Shown here piece after piece: positions 1 to 8,262 of a DNA stretch of 64,000 bases; the first letter of the stretch is position 1, and each line of letters starts with the position of its first letter. Origin of the DNA: Roseibacillus ishigakijimensis (GTDB lineage: Bacteria; Verrucomicrobiota; Verrucomicrobiia; Verrucomicrobiales; Akkermansiaceae); the NCBI RefSeq assembly GCF_016595415.1, contig NZ_JAENIO010000001.1, forward strand, positions 124,001 through 188,000, in the 5' to 3' direction. The notes under the pieces were generated by a model that was not told the DNA's origin, made no database searches, and was given only the letters and a program-made list of their open reading frames with translations. A program made the translations under genes and the position numbers.

Positions 1-1028
1 ACAAATCACTGAGCAGCGAAGAAAAGATCGAACTCTACCGCACCATGATGCGGATTCGGCGCTTCGAGACCATCTCGCTGAAATATTACAACTCAGGAAA
101 AATGGGGGGATTCCTCCACCTCTACACCGGGCAAGAGAGCATCGCCACCTCCTGCGCCTCCTTGATGGGGGATCACGATCACATGATCACTGCCTACCGC
201 TGCCATGGTCATGCCCTCGCAGTGGGCATGAACATGAAGGAATGCATGGCCGAGCTTTACGGGAAGAAAACTGGCTGCTCCAAAGGCAAGGGAGGCTCCA
301 TGCACTTTTTTGCTCCTGACAAGAATTACTGGGGCGGGCATGGCATCGTGGGTGGCCAGATTCCCCTCGGAATCGGTCTTGCCTACGGCATCAAATACAA
401 CGAGCAAGTGGGCTGTTCCCTCTCCTTCATGGGCGACGGGGCAGTGAACCAGGGAGCCGTGCACGAATCCCTCAACCTCGCCGCGCTCTTCGAGCTTCCT
501 GCCGTCATCATCATCGAGAACAACGGGTATTCCATGGGCACCTCCCAAAAGCGCTCCTCGGCCTACCGCGATTGCCTGGCGCAACGGGCCGAATCCTATG
601 ACATGGCCTGGGACCTCATCAACGGCGAGGACATCTATGAACTCCGCGCCAAACTTCACATCGCCATGGAACGGGCCCGCAAGGAATCCCTGCCTACCGT
701 TCTTGAGATTCAGACCTACCGCTGGTATGGCCACAGCGTAGCCGACGCCAACGCCAAGAAATACCGCACCCCGGAAGAGATTCAAAAATACAAGGATGAA
801 CACGATCCGCTCATTCTTTGGGAAAAGAAGCTCATCGCGGAAGGTCTCCTCACCGAAGAAGAAGCCAAGCAAATCGGCAAGGACGCACTCCAAGAAGCTA
901 CCGAAGCGGCCGAATTCGCCGAGAGTTCACCCGCCCCCACCGCCGAAGACATTCAACAGCATGTCTACTGGGAGAGCGACAATGACACCGAGGCCTCCAA
1001 GATTGGCCGTCACTTCTTCAATGATTAA
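1..1028 (+). CDS. pdhA: Pyruvate dehydrogenase E1 component, alpha subunit (5' end outside window)
   Basis: This is the thiamine-diphosphate-dependent E1 alpha subunit, which decarboxylates pyruvate and passes the acetyl group to E2 lipoate in the cytoplasm. The reading frame is already open at base 3 (KSLSSEEKIELYRTMMRIRRFE), which is the usual family N-terminus, so the ATG at 45 is internal and roughly 10-20 residues lie upstream of the window. The ThDP motif begins at GDGAVNQGA and ends at the ENNGYSMGT asparagines. The GGFLHLYTGQES and KGKGGSMHFF stretches are also typical. E1 beta follows after 57 nt, so the two are probably co-transcribed. E2 and E3 genes are not present downstream. A branched-chain or acetoin E1 is possible, but the motifs fit PDH best. 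Confidence 0.93.
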   Translation, partial: KSLSSEEKIELYRTMMRIRRFETISLKYYNSGKMGGFLHLYTGQESIATSCASLMGDHDHMITAYRCHGHALAVGMNMKECMAELYGKKTGCSKGKGGSMHFFAPDKNYWGGHGIVGGQIPLGIGLAYGIKYNEQVGCSLSFMGDGAVNQGAVHESLNLAALFELPAVIIIENNGYSMGTSQKRSSAYRDCLAQRAESYDMAWDLINGEDIYELRAKLHIAMERARKESLPTVLEIQTYRWYGHSVADANAKKYRTPEEIQKYKDEHDPLILWEKKLIAEGLLTEEEAKQIGKDALQEATEAAEFAESSPAPTAEDIQQHVYWESDNDTEASKIGRHFFND

Positions 1029-1085
1029 CCTGGCCTGTTCCACGTAGAACACCGAACGAAACCAACTTTTACCCTTACTGAACAA

Positions 1086-2069
1086 ATGCGCGAAATCGAA
1101 TACCGCGATGCTCTCAATGAAGCCTTCGACGAGGAACTGGAACGCGATCCCAGTGTCGTCCTGATGGGCGAAGAAGTGGCTCAATACAACGGAGCCTACA
1201 AAGTCACCCGTGGCCTCTGGGAAAAATGGGGCGACAAACGAGTGGTCGATACCCCCATTTCCGAGGCCGGCTTTATCGGCATGGGCATCGGAGCCTCCAT
1301 GCTCGGCGTCCGCCCGGTGATGGAACTGATGTTCTGGTCCTTCCACTCCGTTGCCTTCGACCAATTGGTCAACAACGCCGCCTGTGTCCGCTACATGTCG
1401 GGCGGCCTTATCAATTGCCCCATCGTGATGCGAGGCCCGGCCAATGGCGGCACCAATGTGGGCGCGACCCACTCCCATTGCCCGGAAGGCCTCTTTGCGG
1501 CTTTCCCCGGCCTCAAAGTCGTGGTGCCAGCTACCCCAGCCGATGCCAAGGGCTTGATGAAATCGGCCATCCGCGACAACGATCCGGTCTACGTGATGGA
1601 GAACACCCTGCTCTACGGAAACAAGGGCCATGTGCCTGATCCTTCCGAAGGGGACTTCACCATCCCTCTCGGCAAGGCAGACATCAAACGCGAAGGAAGC
1701 GATATCTCCCTCATCGCCCATGGCCGCAGCGTCCTCCACGCCCTCGAAGCCGCCGAGACCCTGCAAAAGGAGCACAACATCTCGGCCGAGGTCCTCGACC
1801 TCCGCAGCATCCGGCCCCTCGACCAAGATGCCATCATCAAGACCGTGCAGAAAACCAATCGTGCGGTCCTGGTCGACGAGTCCAAGCCCTTCAATGGCGT
1901 CTCCTCCCAGATCGCCACTCTCATCCAGGAACACGCTTTCGACTACCTTGATGCCCCGGTGAAGCGCGTTTGCACCGTGGACGCACCCGCCATCTACTCC
2001 CCGCATATCGAGAACGAGCAACTCCCCAATCCTCGCCGCGTGGTCGAGAAAGTCCTCGAAATTGCTTGA
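1086..2069 (+). CDS. pdhB: Pyruvate dehydrogenase E1 component, beta subunit
   Basis: This 327-residue protein is the normal length for a PdhB-type subunit that pairs with the alpha subunit just upstream to form the E1 heterotetramer. Recognisable family blocks are MGEEVAQYNGAYKVTRGL near the N-terminus, DTPISEAGFIGMGIGASM, the ThDP-side segment MRGPANGGTNVGATHS, and the transketolase C-terminal block from about residue 200 (SLIAHGRSV, EVLDLRSIRPLD). The ATG is preceded by no visible ribosome binding site. A hairpin terminator 30 nt after the stop closes the two-gene unit, and no lipoate acyltransferase gene follows. That means the remaining complex genes must lie upstream of the window or elsewhere. 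Confidence 0.94.
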   Translation: MREIEYRDALNEAFDEELERDPSVVLMGEEVAQYNGAYKVTRGLWEKWGDKRVVDTPISEAGFIGMGIGASMLGVRPVMELMFWSFHSVAFDQLVNNAACVRYMSGGLINCPIVMRGPANGGTNVGATHSHCPEGLFAAFPGLKVVVPATPADAKGLMKSAIRDNDPVYVMENTLLYGNKGHVPDPSEGDFTIPLGKADIKREGSDISLIAHGRSVLHALEAAETLQKEHNISAEVLDLRSIRPLDQDAIIKTVQKTNRAVLVDESKPFNGVSSQIATLIQEHAFDYLDAPVKRVCTVDAPAIYSPHIENEQLPNPRRVVEKVLEIA

Positions 2070-2099
2070 GGCCGGCTTCCTAATCTCTAGTTATTCCAA

Positions 2100-2146
2100 A
2101 AAGCCTAACTGTGCCCGTTCTTTTCTTGCGGGGACTGTTAGGCTTT
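2100..2146 (+). terminator. Rho-independent-type terminator after pdhB
   Basis: AAAGCCTAAC (2100-2109) pairs perfectly with GTTAGGCTTT (2137-2146). Inside the loop CCCG (2114-2117) can pair with CGGG (2129-2132). The hairpin is followed by the T-rich GTTATTTAACT. It lies between the pdhAB stop and the kinase gene, so it probably isolates the two units. Confidence 0.7.
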
Positions 2147-2161
2147 GTTATTTAACTAGGG

Positions 2162-4348
2162 ATGAAATTGGGACGTCGCCTTTGGTCCGCACTTTTGGGA
2201 AGCCTGCTTTTCCTGAGCTTTGTGGCCCTGGCCGTCGCCCCCATTCCCAGCGTGAAGGCCCGCTGGTTCATCTGCGCTCTCGGCCTCTTCCTCCTCCTTC
2301 TCCTTTTTCTCGACTGGAATCAGCCCCGTCGGCATGAACACGACCTCCTCAAGCGCCTTCGCGTTGCGGAACGGGAACGGGACGAAGTCGAACGCTATTT
2401 CTCGGCCTTGATGGACTCCGTGCCCTCGAACATCTACTTCAAGGACCTGGAGTCCCGCTTTGTCCGCGTCAATCAATCCATGGCCCATTGGGTCAAAGTC
2501 GGCCACCCCCGCGACCTCGTGGGCAAGAGCGACCACGACCTCTTCAAACCCGAACACGCGGAACAAGCGCGGGCCGATGAGCTGGAAATTATCCGAACGG
2601 GGAAAAGCATCGAAGGATACGTGGAGAAAGAAATCTTTCCGGATGGCAAAGAAGGCTGGGTCCTCAGCACCAAGTTGCCTTTCCGCGACCACGGAGGAAA
2701 AATCGTGGGAACCATGGGGATCTCCAGCGATGTGTCCGAAATGGTCTTCACCTCCAAAGCGCTCGAAAGGGAAAGAAACACCCTGCGCTCCCTCATCGAC
2801 AGCATCCCGGACAATATCTACATCCGTGATCGCGACGGAAAATACGTCGTGGTCAACAAAGCCCTGGCAAACTTTGTCGGTATCGATGATCCAGAAGCGG
2901 TCTGCGGGAAAACACCGGGAGAACTCTTCGGCCCGGAAAAAGGAGAGGCCTTCATCGCGGAAGACAAGCAAGTGATGGAAACAGGCGAGCCCGTTCTCAA
3001 CCGCCGCAGCCAACTACGCAACAACAAAGGGGAACTCCGCGACCTCCTCATCTCAAAAGTGGCTGTCCGCGACGAAGAGGGGAAGGTCTTCGGCATCGTC
3101 GGCATGAACCGGGACATCACTGCCGAGATCAGCGCGCGGAGGAAACAAAAACAGGCCGAACGGCAGATGCGCGAAATTCTCGAACACAGCCCCGCGCCCA
3201 TTTACGTCAAATCGCTCAGTGGCCGTTACCTCATGGTCAACGAGCGTTTCGAGCGGCTCTTCAACCTCAAGGAAGAGGATATTCTCGGGAAAGAAGACAA
3301 GGAAGTCTTCAAAAACATCGAATCAGCGGAAACCGTTCGCGAACTGGACAGGCTGGTTATTGAGTCCGGGAAAGCTCATCAAACCGATGAAGAACTCATC
3401 ACGCCGGAAGGACCCAGAACCTACGTGTCCTCCAAGTTCCCCATGCGCGACGCCCAGGGACGCATCTATGCCGTAGGGGGCATCTCAATCGACATCACAG
3501 AGCGCAAGGAGGCAGAGGAAGCCATCCGAAAAATCAACGATGAGCTGCGCCAAGCCAATGAGAACCTAACCAAGGCCCATGAACAACTCATGATGGCTGA
3601 AAAAATGGAATCCGTCGGGCGCCTTGCAGCCGGCGTGGCCCACGAGGTCAAAAATCCCCTCGCTATGATCGGAATGGGACTGGAGCTCCTCGCGCGGCGT
3701 ATTCCGGAAGAAGACACCAAAGCAGCCGATACCGTGGAAAGAATGCGGCGGGGGATTGAGCGGGCCAAAACCATCGTCAAGGGATTGGTCGATTTCTCCT
3801 CCGATCGTTCCCTTGACATCAAACCAATCTCTGCCAAGCACATCATCGAGAGCTCCCTTGATCTGGTCGACTACGAGCTCCAAAAGGCCCAAATCAAGAT
3901 CATCTGGGAGCAGGACGAACCGCTACCCGAAATCCTCGTCGACCAGGTAAGGGCCGAGCAAGTTCTCCTCAACCTCATCATGAACTCCATCCACGCCATG
4001 GAGGGACCCGGAAGCATCACCATCGAAACAGATATCGTAACCTTGGAGGGCGTGATTTTTGATGCCGGTTCCCGCCAGCGCGAGCGTCCTAAAGATGGCG
4101 ATCTGCGGCTCCGCATTCTTCTCCGCGACACCGGACCGGGAATTCCCGAGGAAGTCCTCGACAAAATCTTCGACCCCTTTTTCACCACCAAAGAAACAGG
4201 GAAGGGGACCGGACTTGGCTTGGCGGTCTCTAACAAAATTATTGAACTGCACGGTGGGAAGCTGGCCATGCGAAACCGCAGCGATGGTGCGCAAGGAGCG
4301 GAGGCCGAAGTTCAATTCAAAATCGCCACCGGCAAAGAATTCTCCTGA
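2162..4348 (+). CDS. Membrane-bound multi-PAS sensor histidine kinase
   Basis: This 728-residue kinase begins with two hydrophobic segments (about residues 8-28 and 35-50) separated by a very short loop, so it is membrane-anchored with almost no periplasmic domain. Three PAS/PAC repeats follow (about 75-200, 205-325 and 335-455), each with the S-[NAP]-x-IYxKxxxxRyxxVN pattern. After a coiled coil (about 455-485) comes the HisKA domain with H494 in VAHEVKNPL. The HATPase domain shows the N box (QVLLNLIMNSIHAM), DTGPGIPEEV and the GKGTGLGLAVS lid. The receiver-only protein 32 nt downstream is its likely partner. The signal sensed is unknown, and the tandem PAS domains suggest a cytoplasmic small-molecule or redox input. 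Confidence 0.9.
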   Translation: MKLGRRLWSALLGSLLFLSFVALAVAPIPSVKARWFICALGLFLLLLLFLDWNQPRRHEHDLLKRLRVAERERDEVERYFSALMDSVPSNIYFKDLESRFVRVNQSMAHWVKVGHPRDLVGKSDHDLFKPEHAEQARADELEIIRTGKSIEGYVEKEIFPDGKEGWVLSTKLPFRDHGGKIVGTMGISSDVSEMVFTSKALERERNTLRSLIDSIPDNIYIRDRDGKYVVVNKALANFVGIDDPEAVCGKTPGELFGPEKGEAFIAEDKQVMETGEPVLNRRSQLRNNKGELRDLLISKVAVRDEEGKVFGIVGMNRDITAEISARRKQKQAERQMREILEHSPAPIYVKSLSGRYLMVNERFERLFNLKEEDILGKEDKEVFKNIESAETVRELDRLVIESGKAHQTDEELITPEGPRTYVSSKFPMRDAQGRIYAVGGISIDITERKEAEEAIRKINDELRQANENLTKAHEQLMMAEKMESVGRLAAGVAHEVKNPLAMIGMGLELLARRIPEEDTKAADTVERMRRGIERAKTIVKGLVDFSSDRSLDIKPISAKHIIESSLDLVDYELQKAQIKIIWEQDEPLPEILVDQVRAEQVLLNLIMNSIHAMEGPGSITIETDIVTLEGVIFDAGSRQRERPKDGDLRLRILLRDTGPGIPEEVLDKIFDPFFTTKETGKGTGLGLAVSNKIIELHGGKLAMRNRSDGAQGAEAEVQFKIATGKEFS

Positions 4349-4380
4349 AAGAATCACTATTAACCTGAACCTGAAGACCA

Positions 4381-4800
4381 ATGATACTAAACCCACGGAA
4401 GTCAGCCAAAAAGAACCTGACCAAAATCCTGCTCATCGATGACGAGAACGACTTCACCGAACTGCTGGCCGCCAACTTGGAAGAAGCCGGCGACTTCGAA
4501 GTCAAGCAAGTCAATGATCCCCGCCAAGCTCTTCCTACTGCCCGGGAGTTCAAGCCCGACATTTGTCTGGTGGACCTTGTGATGCCCAAAATGGATGGTG
4601 GAGACGTCGTCAACGCCCTGCAAAAAGATCCCAACCTCAAAGAAACCCCAGTTGTCATGCTCACTGCTTTGGTGGAAGAAAGCGCCGACAATCCAGGGGA
4701 GGCACAGGTGAGGGGAGGCCTCCCTTTCATCTCGAAGACTTCCGACCTCAGCGTGATTCTGAAAACGATTGCTGACCGCGTCCAAAAGTCGGCTTCTTGA
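4381..4800 (+). CDS. Single-domain (receiver-only) response regulator
   Basis: This 139-residue CheY-like receiver domain has no output domain. The acidic pair is in LLIDDEND, the phospho-acceptor is D65 in LVDLVMPKMDG, the switch threonine is in VVMLTAL and the conserved lysine is in PFISKTSD. It lies directly behind the PAS histidine kinase and is very probably phosphorylated by it. With no DNA-binding or enzymatic domain it must act by protein-protein contact or pass the phosphate onward. Its stop codon overlaps the probable TTG start of the next gene (TTGA), which suggests coupled translation. Confidence 0.88.
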   Translation: MILNPRKSAKKNLTKILLIDDENDFTELLAANLEEAGDFEVKQVNDPRQALPTAREFKPDICLVDLVMPKMDGGDVVNALQKDPNLKETPVVMLTALVEESADNPGEAQVRGGLPFISKTSDLSVILKTIADRVQKSAS

Positions 4801-5348
4801 GAAAAGCCGCCCAGAGCCTCCCTTTCCTCTTGTCAAAGAAGCCGCCCTGCCGATTGCTAACGGCAACCGCCGTGAAACCAAAAAAGTCTCCTTCCTCCCA
4901 ACCAAGTGCGCCCCTTGACCATAAGGAAACGAACGGGCAAAAATCCCTCCGGCCCCTCAACGGCTGGGGGGCATTTCTCGTCTTCGCCCTCCTCCTCTTT
5001 TTGCCCGCTTGGCTCATTGTCGATATTTGCCAACGCATCGACTGGCGCTACCCGCTGGCCTACCTCGTTCTCATCTCGATCTTAACCGTCACCTTTTACC
5101 TCATCGACAAACGCAAAGCCCGCGACAACGCGTGGCGCATCCCGGAAGCCAATTTGCACCTCTTCGAGTTCCTGGGAGGCTGGCCAGCAGCCCTTGTCAC
5201 TCAACGATTTCTCCGTCACAAGACGCGTAAAAAACGCTACCAAATCGTCTTTTGGGTCATCATCATTAGCCACCAAATCATTGCCTTTGAATTACTTACC
5301 GGTGGCCGGATAACACGCAGCCTCTCTGAGGCGCTCAAAGCCGCCTAG
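4797..5348 (+). CDS. DUF1294 family membrane protein
   Basis: The C-terminal 120 residues match the DUF1294 pattern: a first membrane helix (GAFLVFALLLFLPAWLIV), a second (YPLAYLVLISILTVTFYLI), then DKRKARDNAWRIPEANLHLF, EFLGGWPAALVTQRFLRHKT and a final helix. Many family members carry an N-terminal cold-shock domain, but here there is only a short basic, Ser/Pro-rich tail. The start is uncertain. TTG at 4797 overlaps the previous stop (183 aa), and GTG at 4872 would give 158 aa; there is no ATG in frame. The function of the family is not established. It may share a transcript with the two-component genes. Confidence 0.75.
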   Translation: MRKAAQSLPFLLSKKPPCRLLTATAVKPKKSPSSQPSAPLDHKETNGQKSLRPLNGWGAFLVFALLLFLPAWLIVDICQRIDWRYPLAYLVLISILTVTFYLIDKRKARDNAWRIPEANLHLFEFLGGWPAALVTQRFLRHKTRKKRYQIVFWVIIISHQIIAFELLTGGRITRSLSEALKAA

Positions 5349-5387
5349 AGGCCAGCAGCCACCCGCGACCCACCTGATTAAAAAAAG

Positions 5388-5403
5388 AAGCCGTTCCGGG
5401 CTT
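5388..5403 (+). terminator. Possible weak terminator hairpin
   Basis: AAGCC (5388-5392) and GGCTT (5399-5403) can pair around a 6-nt loop. The hairpin is flanked by an A-rich run upstream and TCTTCC downstream. The stem is short, and support is only moderate. It would separate the DUF1294 gene from the lipoprotein gene. Confidence 0.35.
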
Positions 5404-5421
5404 TCTTCCGTCATAATTTGT

Positions 5422-5451
5422 TTGCATCGCTTCATCATTTCTTCGTAGCCT
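5422..5451 (+). promoter_or_regulatory. Candidate sigma-70-type promoter for the Cys-rich lipoprotein
   Basis: TTGCAT (5422-5427) is followed after 18 nt by TAGCCT (5446-5451). Transcription would then begin only a few bases before the ATG at 5464. The match is partial, so this is a guess from spacing and position. Confidence 0.3.
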
Positions 5452-5463
5452 CAAGTCCACACC

Positions 5464-5934
5464 ATGAAACATTTCGCACTCATCGTTACTTCGGTCTTCG
5501 CTGCATTGGTTTTCACCTCCTGCTGCGGGTCACCATTCAGCCTCTGCGGTAAAAACGTGGAACTCAAGAATTGCTCGGACTGTGGACACAAGCAGACTTT
5601 CCCCCATCAGGGTTGTGAAAATCAGCGCTACGTCGAAAAGCAGATCACTGAATATGTCGAAGAACAAGTCGTCATCGAAGGCAAGGGTGGCAAAGGCGGC
5701 ATGACCACCGAAACCATCACCGTTCGTCGTCCCGTCGTGAAGACCGTGCGCGAAGAAGTGCATTGCGGTGATTGCGGTTCCAAGTTCTGCGCCACTCCCG
5801 ATTGCTGCGGAATCGTTCCCGTTTCCGTTCTCAGCCGTGCCACTGCACAAGGTGCCACCGGCGAACCCCACATCGGAACCATTCCGACCATGAAGGTTCT
5901 CGTCGAAGGCGCGCGTGAAAACAGCTCGCTCTAA
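5464..5934 (+). CDS. Cysteine-rich lipoprotein of unknown function
   Basis: This 156-residue protein has a short lipoprotein signal peptide ending in the lipobox LVFTSC (Cys about residue 19). The mature part is rich in cysteine, mostly as paired motifs: CSDCGHKQ, CGDCGSKFC and PDCCG, which could bind metal or form disulfides in the periplasm. Between them lies a charged segment (RYVEKQITEYVEEQVVIE) followed by GGKGG. I recognise no family. The gene stands alone between a weak upstream hairpin and a very strong terminator starting 31 nt after its stop. It could be a structural envelope lipoprotein, but nothing in the sequence assigns a role. Confidence 0.65.
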   Translation: MKHFALIVTSVFAALVFTSCCGSPFSLCGKNVELKNCSDCGHKQTFPHQGCENQRYVEKQITEYVEEQVVIEGKGGKGGMTTETITVRRPVVKTVREEVHCGDCGSKFCATPDCCGIVPVSVLSRATAQGATGEPHIGTIPTMKVLVEGARENSSL

Positions 5935-5949
5935 GAATCTCTTCCCCTG

Positions 5950-6276
5950 GTGAAAACTTTCAAAGAAGCCGGACCACTAAGGTCCGGCTTTTTTGCGTCC
6001 CTTCTTCTGGCCACGACTATCCTCAACCAACTATCCTGCCAGAACCAGCAAGGTCCCCTGAACCACCCCCAGCCCAACCAAAGGGACAGGCCTGCGAGCC
6101 ATTCCTTTCTCGGCCTCACCGAGCAAGAAGCCAACAGCCGGGCCCAGCAATTGGGATTGCAAGCCCGGGTGACCCGCCGCGATGGCCAAAGCTTCATCAT
6201 CACCAAAGAATTGCGGCCCGATCGAATCAACTTCGAAATCGACCGCAACCAGGTCACCAAGGCCGACTATTACTGA
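5950..6276 (+). CDS. Lipoprotein with peptidase-inhibitor I78-like domain
   Basis: The frame starts with GTG at 5950 and encodes 108 residues. The N-terminus looks like a lipoprotein signal (FFASLLLATTILNQLSC). From about residue 53 the sequence follows the I78 inhibitor pattern: FLGLTEQEANSRAQQLGL, RVTRRDGQSF, then RPDRINFEID and a final VTKADYY. Family members are small secreted inhibitors of serine proteases with the reactive loop near the Arg-Pro-Asp-Arg segment. The terminator of the preceding gene lies inside the first codons of this one, so the start or its expression is unusual. The 3' end overlaps the convergent apbE gene by 7 bp. Confidence 0.6.
   Translation: MKTFKEAGPLRSGFFASLLLATTILNQLSCQNQQGPLNHPQPNQRDRPASHSFLGLTEQEANSRAQQLGLQARVTRRDGQSFIITKELRPDRINFEIDRNQVTKADYY
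5966..5994 (+). terminator. Strong rho-independent terminator overlapping the next coding start
   Basis: AAGCCGGACC (5966-5975) and GGTCCGGCTT (5981-5990) form a perfect 10-bp stem with loop ACTAA, continued by TTTT (5991-5994). It is a textbook terminator for the Cys-rich lipoprotein gene. It also falls within the first 15 codons of the I78-like frame. Confidence 0.88.
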
Positions 6277-7349
6277 GGCTCTTCCCCAGCCAATAGTGGC
6301 GTCACCGCCGGGAAGGAATCCGAAACCTGCTTCATACCCCCGGATAGGATGCGGGAATGAATCTTTGTCGCCCCAGGCAAATCGCGAAAGAAAAGAGGAT
6401 CCACACAAGCAGCAGTCGCCAAGGGGTCGGCCATGAGTCCATTTTCGGCCACTACGGTAGCCATTAAGGAGTCGGTCAGACCAAGCCCAGTCTTGGAATC
6501 GATGATGTGGGAATAGCGACGGGAATCAATCACAACAAACTGCTCCAGATCCCCAGAGGTCGATACCGCACACTCGGATACCGAGATCGTCCCCGCGATT
6601 TCACCTTTCTCTCCTCGCAAGCCAACCACCCAGCCCGCAGCATTGGGCGGAGCAAGACCGCAACGAACGTCGCCCCCAATCACCACCAAAGATTGAGGCA
6701 AGCCGCTACTCTGCAAGGAAGCCAGCATTTGATCCGCCGCATAGCCTTTGGCCAGTCCGCCCAAATCAAGCCGCAGCCCTTCGGCCAAGCGCCGCACCCG
6801 ACTTTGATCAAAATCGACCTCGATCTTCTGCCAACCACTGGCCTCCAGCGCGGCCTGCAGAACCTCATTGGCCGGCAAAACCCCCGACTTTTTCGTCTCC
6901 CGCCAAAGATGAGTGGCCGTTCCCAAGGTCGGATCGAAAGCTCCCTCCGTTTGCTCGGCCAATTCCACCGCATAGCCAACCATCATCACGAAATCAGAAG
7001 ACGCCTCGAACCACTCCTCCACCGGACTGCGATTGAAACGACTCAACTCGCTATCTGGCAGGTAGTCTGAAGCAATTTGGTTAATCATTTCCCCCCGCAA
7101 GAAAGCCTTCTTCATCGCAGCTTGCGCGATTTCCTCGTCTTCCGCATAGACCGTGATTTGAACTGTCGTTCCCATCAGGGCCTGCTGCTCGTGAAAGCGG
7201 AGCTTCTCGACCACTGTCGCCGCCGACTTTTCCCAAGGCTTCACCTCGTTCCGCGACAACCACCACACCAGCCCTCCCAAGAAAAAAACCAGAGAGAGAA
7301 AAGTGAGAAATTTTGCTTTCTTGCGACGAGGGCGTATAGATGAGGACAT
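6270..7349 (-). CDS. apbE: FAD:protein FMN transferase (ApbE family), membrane-anchored
   Basis: This enzyme moves FMN from FAD to a threonine of target flavoproteins such as RnfG or NqrC-type subunits, outside the cytoplasmic membrane. I start it at the ATG at 7349 (359 aa), because this gives a basic N-terminus followed by one membrane helix (FLTFLSLVFFLGGLVWW). Family landmarks are MGTTVQITVY, DSELSRFNRS, FDPTLGTATHLW, LDLGGLAKGYAADQML, VIGGDVRCGL, STSGDLEQF and YSHIIDSKTGLGLTDSL. No flavoprotein target gene is nearby. The start codon shares two bases with the ATG of the divergent peroxiredoxin gene, and the stop overlaps the I78-like gene by 7 bp. Confidence 0.88.
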   Translation of the reverse strand: MSSSIRPRRKKAKFLTFLSLVFFLGGLVWWLSRNEVKPWEKSAATVVEKLRFHEQQALMGTTVQITVYAEDEEIAQAAMKKAFLRGEMINQIASDYLPDSELSRFNRSPVEEWFEASSDFVMMVGYAVELAEQTEGAFDPTLGTATHLWRETKKSGVLPANEVLQAALEASGWQKIEVDFDQSRVRRLAEGLRLDLGGLAKGYAADQMLASLQSSGLPQSLVVIGGDVRCGLAPPNAAGWVVGLRGEKGEIAGTISVSECAVSTSGDLEQFVVIDSRRYSHIIDSKTGLGLTDSLMATVVAENGLMADPLATAACVDPLFFRDLPGATKIHSRILSGGMKQVSDSFPAVTPLLAGEEPQ

Positions 7350-7851
7350 GAAGAGATTGATTGCTTTCTGGACGAGTTTAATCGCAATGACCGGATTGGT
7401 CCAAGCCGGAGAATTGGCAGTCGGAGCCAAGGTTCCCACTGTTAAAGTCAAAAATCAAAACAACGAAACCGTCGATATTGCCCAACAAGCGGCAACGGGT
7501 TGGACTCTCATCTATTTTTATCCCAAGGCAGACACCCCTGGCTGCACCAAACAGGCCTGTTCCCTCCGCGATTCCTACGCCCAACTGACTGAGCAGAGGA
7601 TCAAAGTCTTCGGCGTCTCCACCGATTCCGTGGCGGACCAGAAGAAATTTGCCGAGAAATACGAGCTCCCTTTCGATCTCTTGGCCGACAAATCCAAAAA
7701 GCTCGTCACCGCCTTTGGAGTGCCCGCTGGAATGGGTTTTGCCAAACGCCAAGCCTACCTCTTTCATGAGGGCAAGCTTGTCTGGCGCGACTTGAAAGCC
7801 TCCACCGAGCAGCAGGCCGCCGATGTCCTTGCCCAAGTGCGAGAAGACTGA
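7348..7851 (+). CDS. Secreted PrxQ/Bcp-type peroxiredoxin
   Basis: This is a thiol peroxidase of the AhpC/TSA thioredoxin-like fold. The block IYFYPKADTPGCTKQACSLRD contains the peroxidatic Cys (C66) and a resolving Cys five residues later (C71), the atypical two-Cys arrangement of PrxQ/Bcp. Unlike ordinary Bcp it starts with a signal peptide (MKRLIAFWTSLIAMTGLVQA), so it probably detoxifies peroxides in the periplasm. ATG 7348 is chosen over the TTG at 7303 because it gives this clean signal sequence. The gene diverges from apbE with overlapping start codons. Length (167 aa) is normal. Confidence 0.87.
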   Translation: MKRLIAFWTSLIAMTGLVQAGELAVGAKVPTVKVKNQNNETVDIAQQAATGWTLIYFYPKADTPGCTKQACSLRDSYAQLTEQRIKVFGVSTDSVADQKKFAEKYELPFDLLADKSKKLVTAFGVPAGMGFAKRQAYLFHEGKLVWRDLKASTEQQAADVLAQVRED

Positions 7852-7903
7852 CAAAGCGAGAAAAGACATTGCCAAGCCCCCGCCGTCTCCCTTGACTTCA
7901 GCC

Positions 7904-8212
7904 ATGGAACACCATGTTTACTTTTGGCTGAAAGAGGAAAAGCAGGATGCCGAAAACCGGGCCGCGTTCGAAAAGGGCTTGGACAATCTTTTCAAAATCG
8001 CGGGAGTAGCAGGAGGCACTTGGGCTGTTCCTGCCGACACCGCCGTCCGTCCGGTCACTGAGAAATCCTGGCACTACGCCCTCTCAATGAAGTTCGACAC
8101 CATGGAGGCGCACGATGCTTACCAGGTCGACCCCGACCATGACGTTTTCATCGACCAGTTCAAAAGCTGGTGGGACAAAGTCCAGGTGATGGACTTGGCA
8201 GGCCAACGATAG
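7904..8212 (+). CDS. Dabb (stress-responsive alpha/beta barrel) family protein
   Basis: This 102-residue protein begins EHHVYFWLKEE and has the typical Dabb arrangement: an N-terminal strand with His-His-Val, a helix rich in acidic residues, and WHYALSMKFDTMEAHDAYQVDPDHDVFI near the C-terminus. Proteins of this ferredoxin-like dimeric family are small and often of unknown function; some are cyclases or stress proteins. The frame is open further upstream, but the ATG at 7904 starts exactly where the domain begins. It lies 52 nt after the peroxiredoxin and 50 nt before UspA, so a stress-related transcript is plausible. Confidence 0.8.
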   Translation: MEHHVYFWLKEEKQDAENRAAFEKGLDNLFKIAGVAGGTWAVPADTAVRPVTEKSWHYALSMKFDTMEAHDAYQVDPDHDVFIDQFKSWWDKVQVMDLAGQR

Positions 8213-8262
8213 TTCCACCACCCACTTGCAGGAACTGGCAGCCGATCTATCTTTTCAGCAAT

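Noticed and set aside
927-2021. 364-codon open frame on the minus strand opposite pdhB
   Set aside because: It is the antisense shadow of a conserved gene; the translation is His/Gly/Val-rich without domain motifs.
7303-7347. Upstream TTG start for the peroxiredoxin
   Set aside because: It would add 15 charged residues before a good signal peptide and overlap apbE further.
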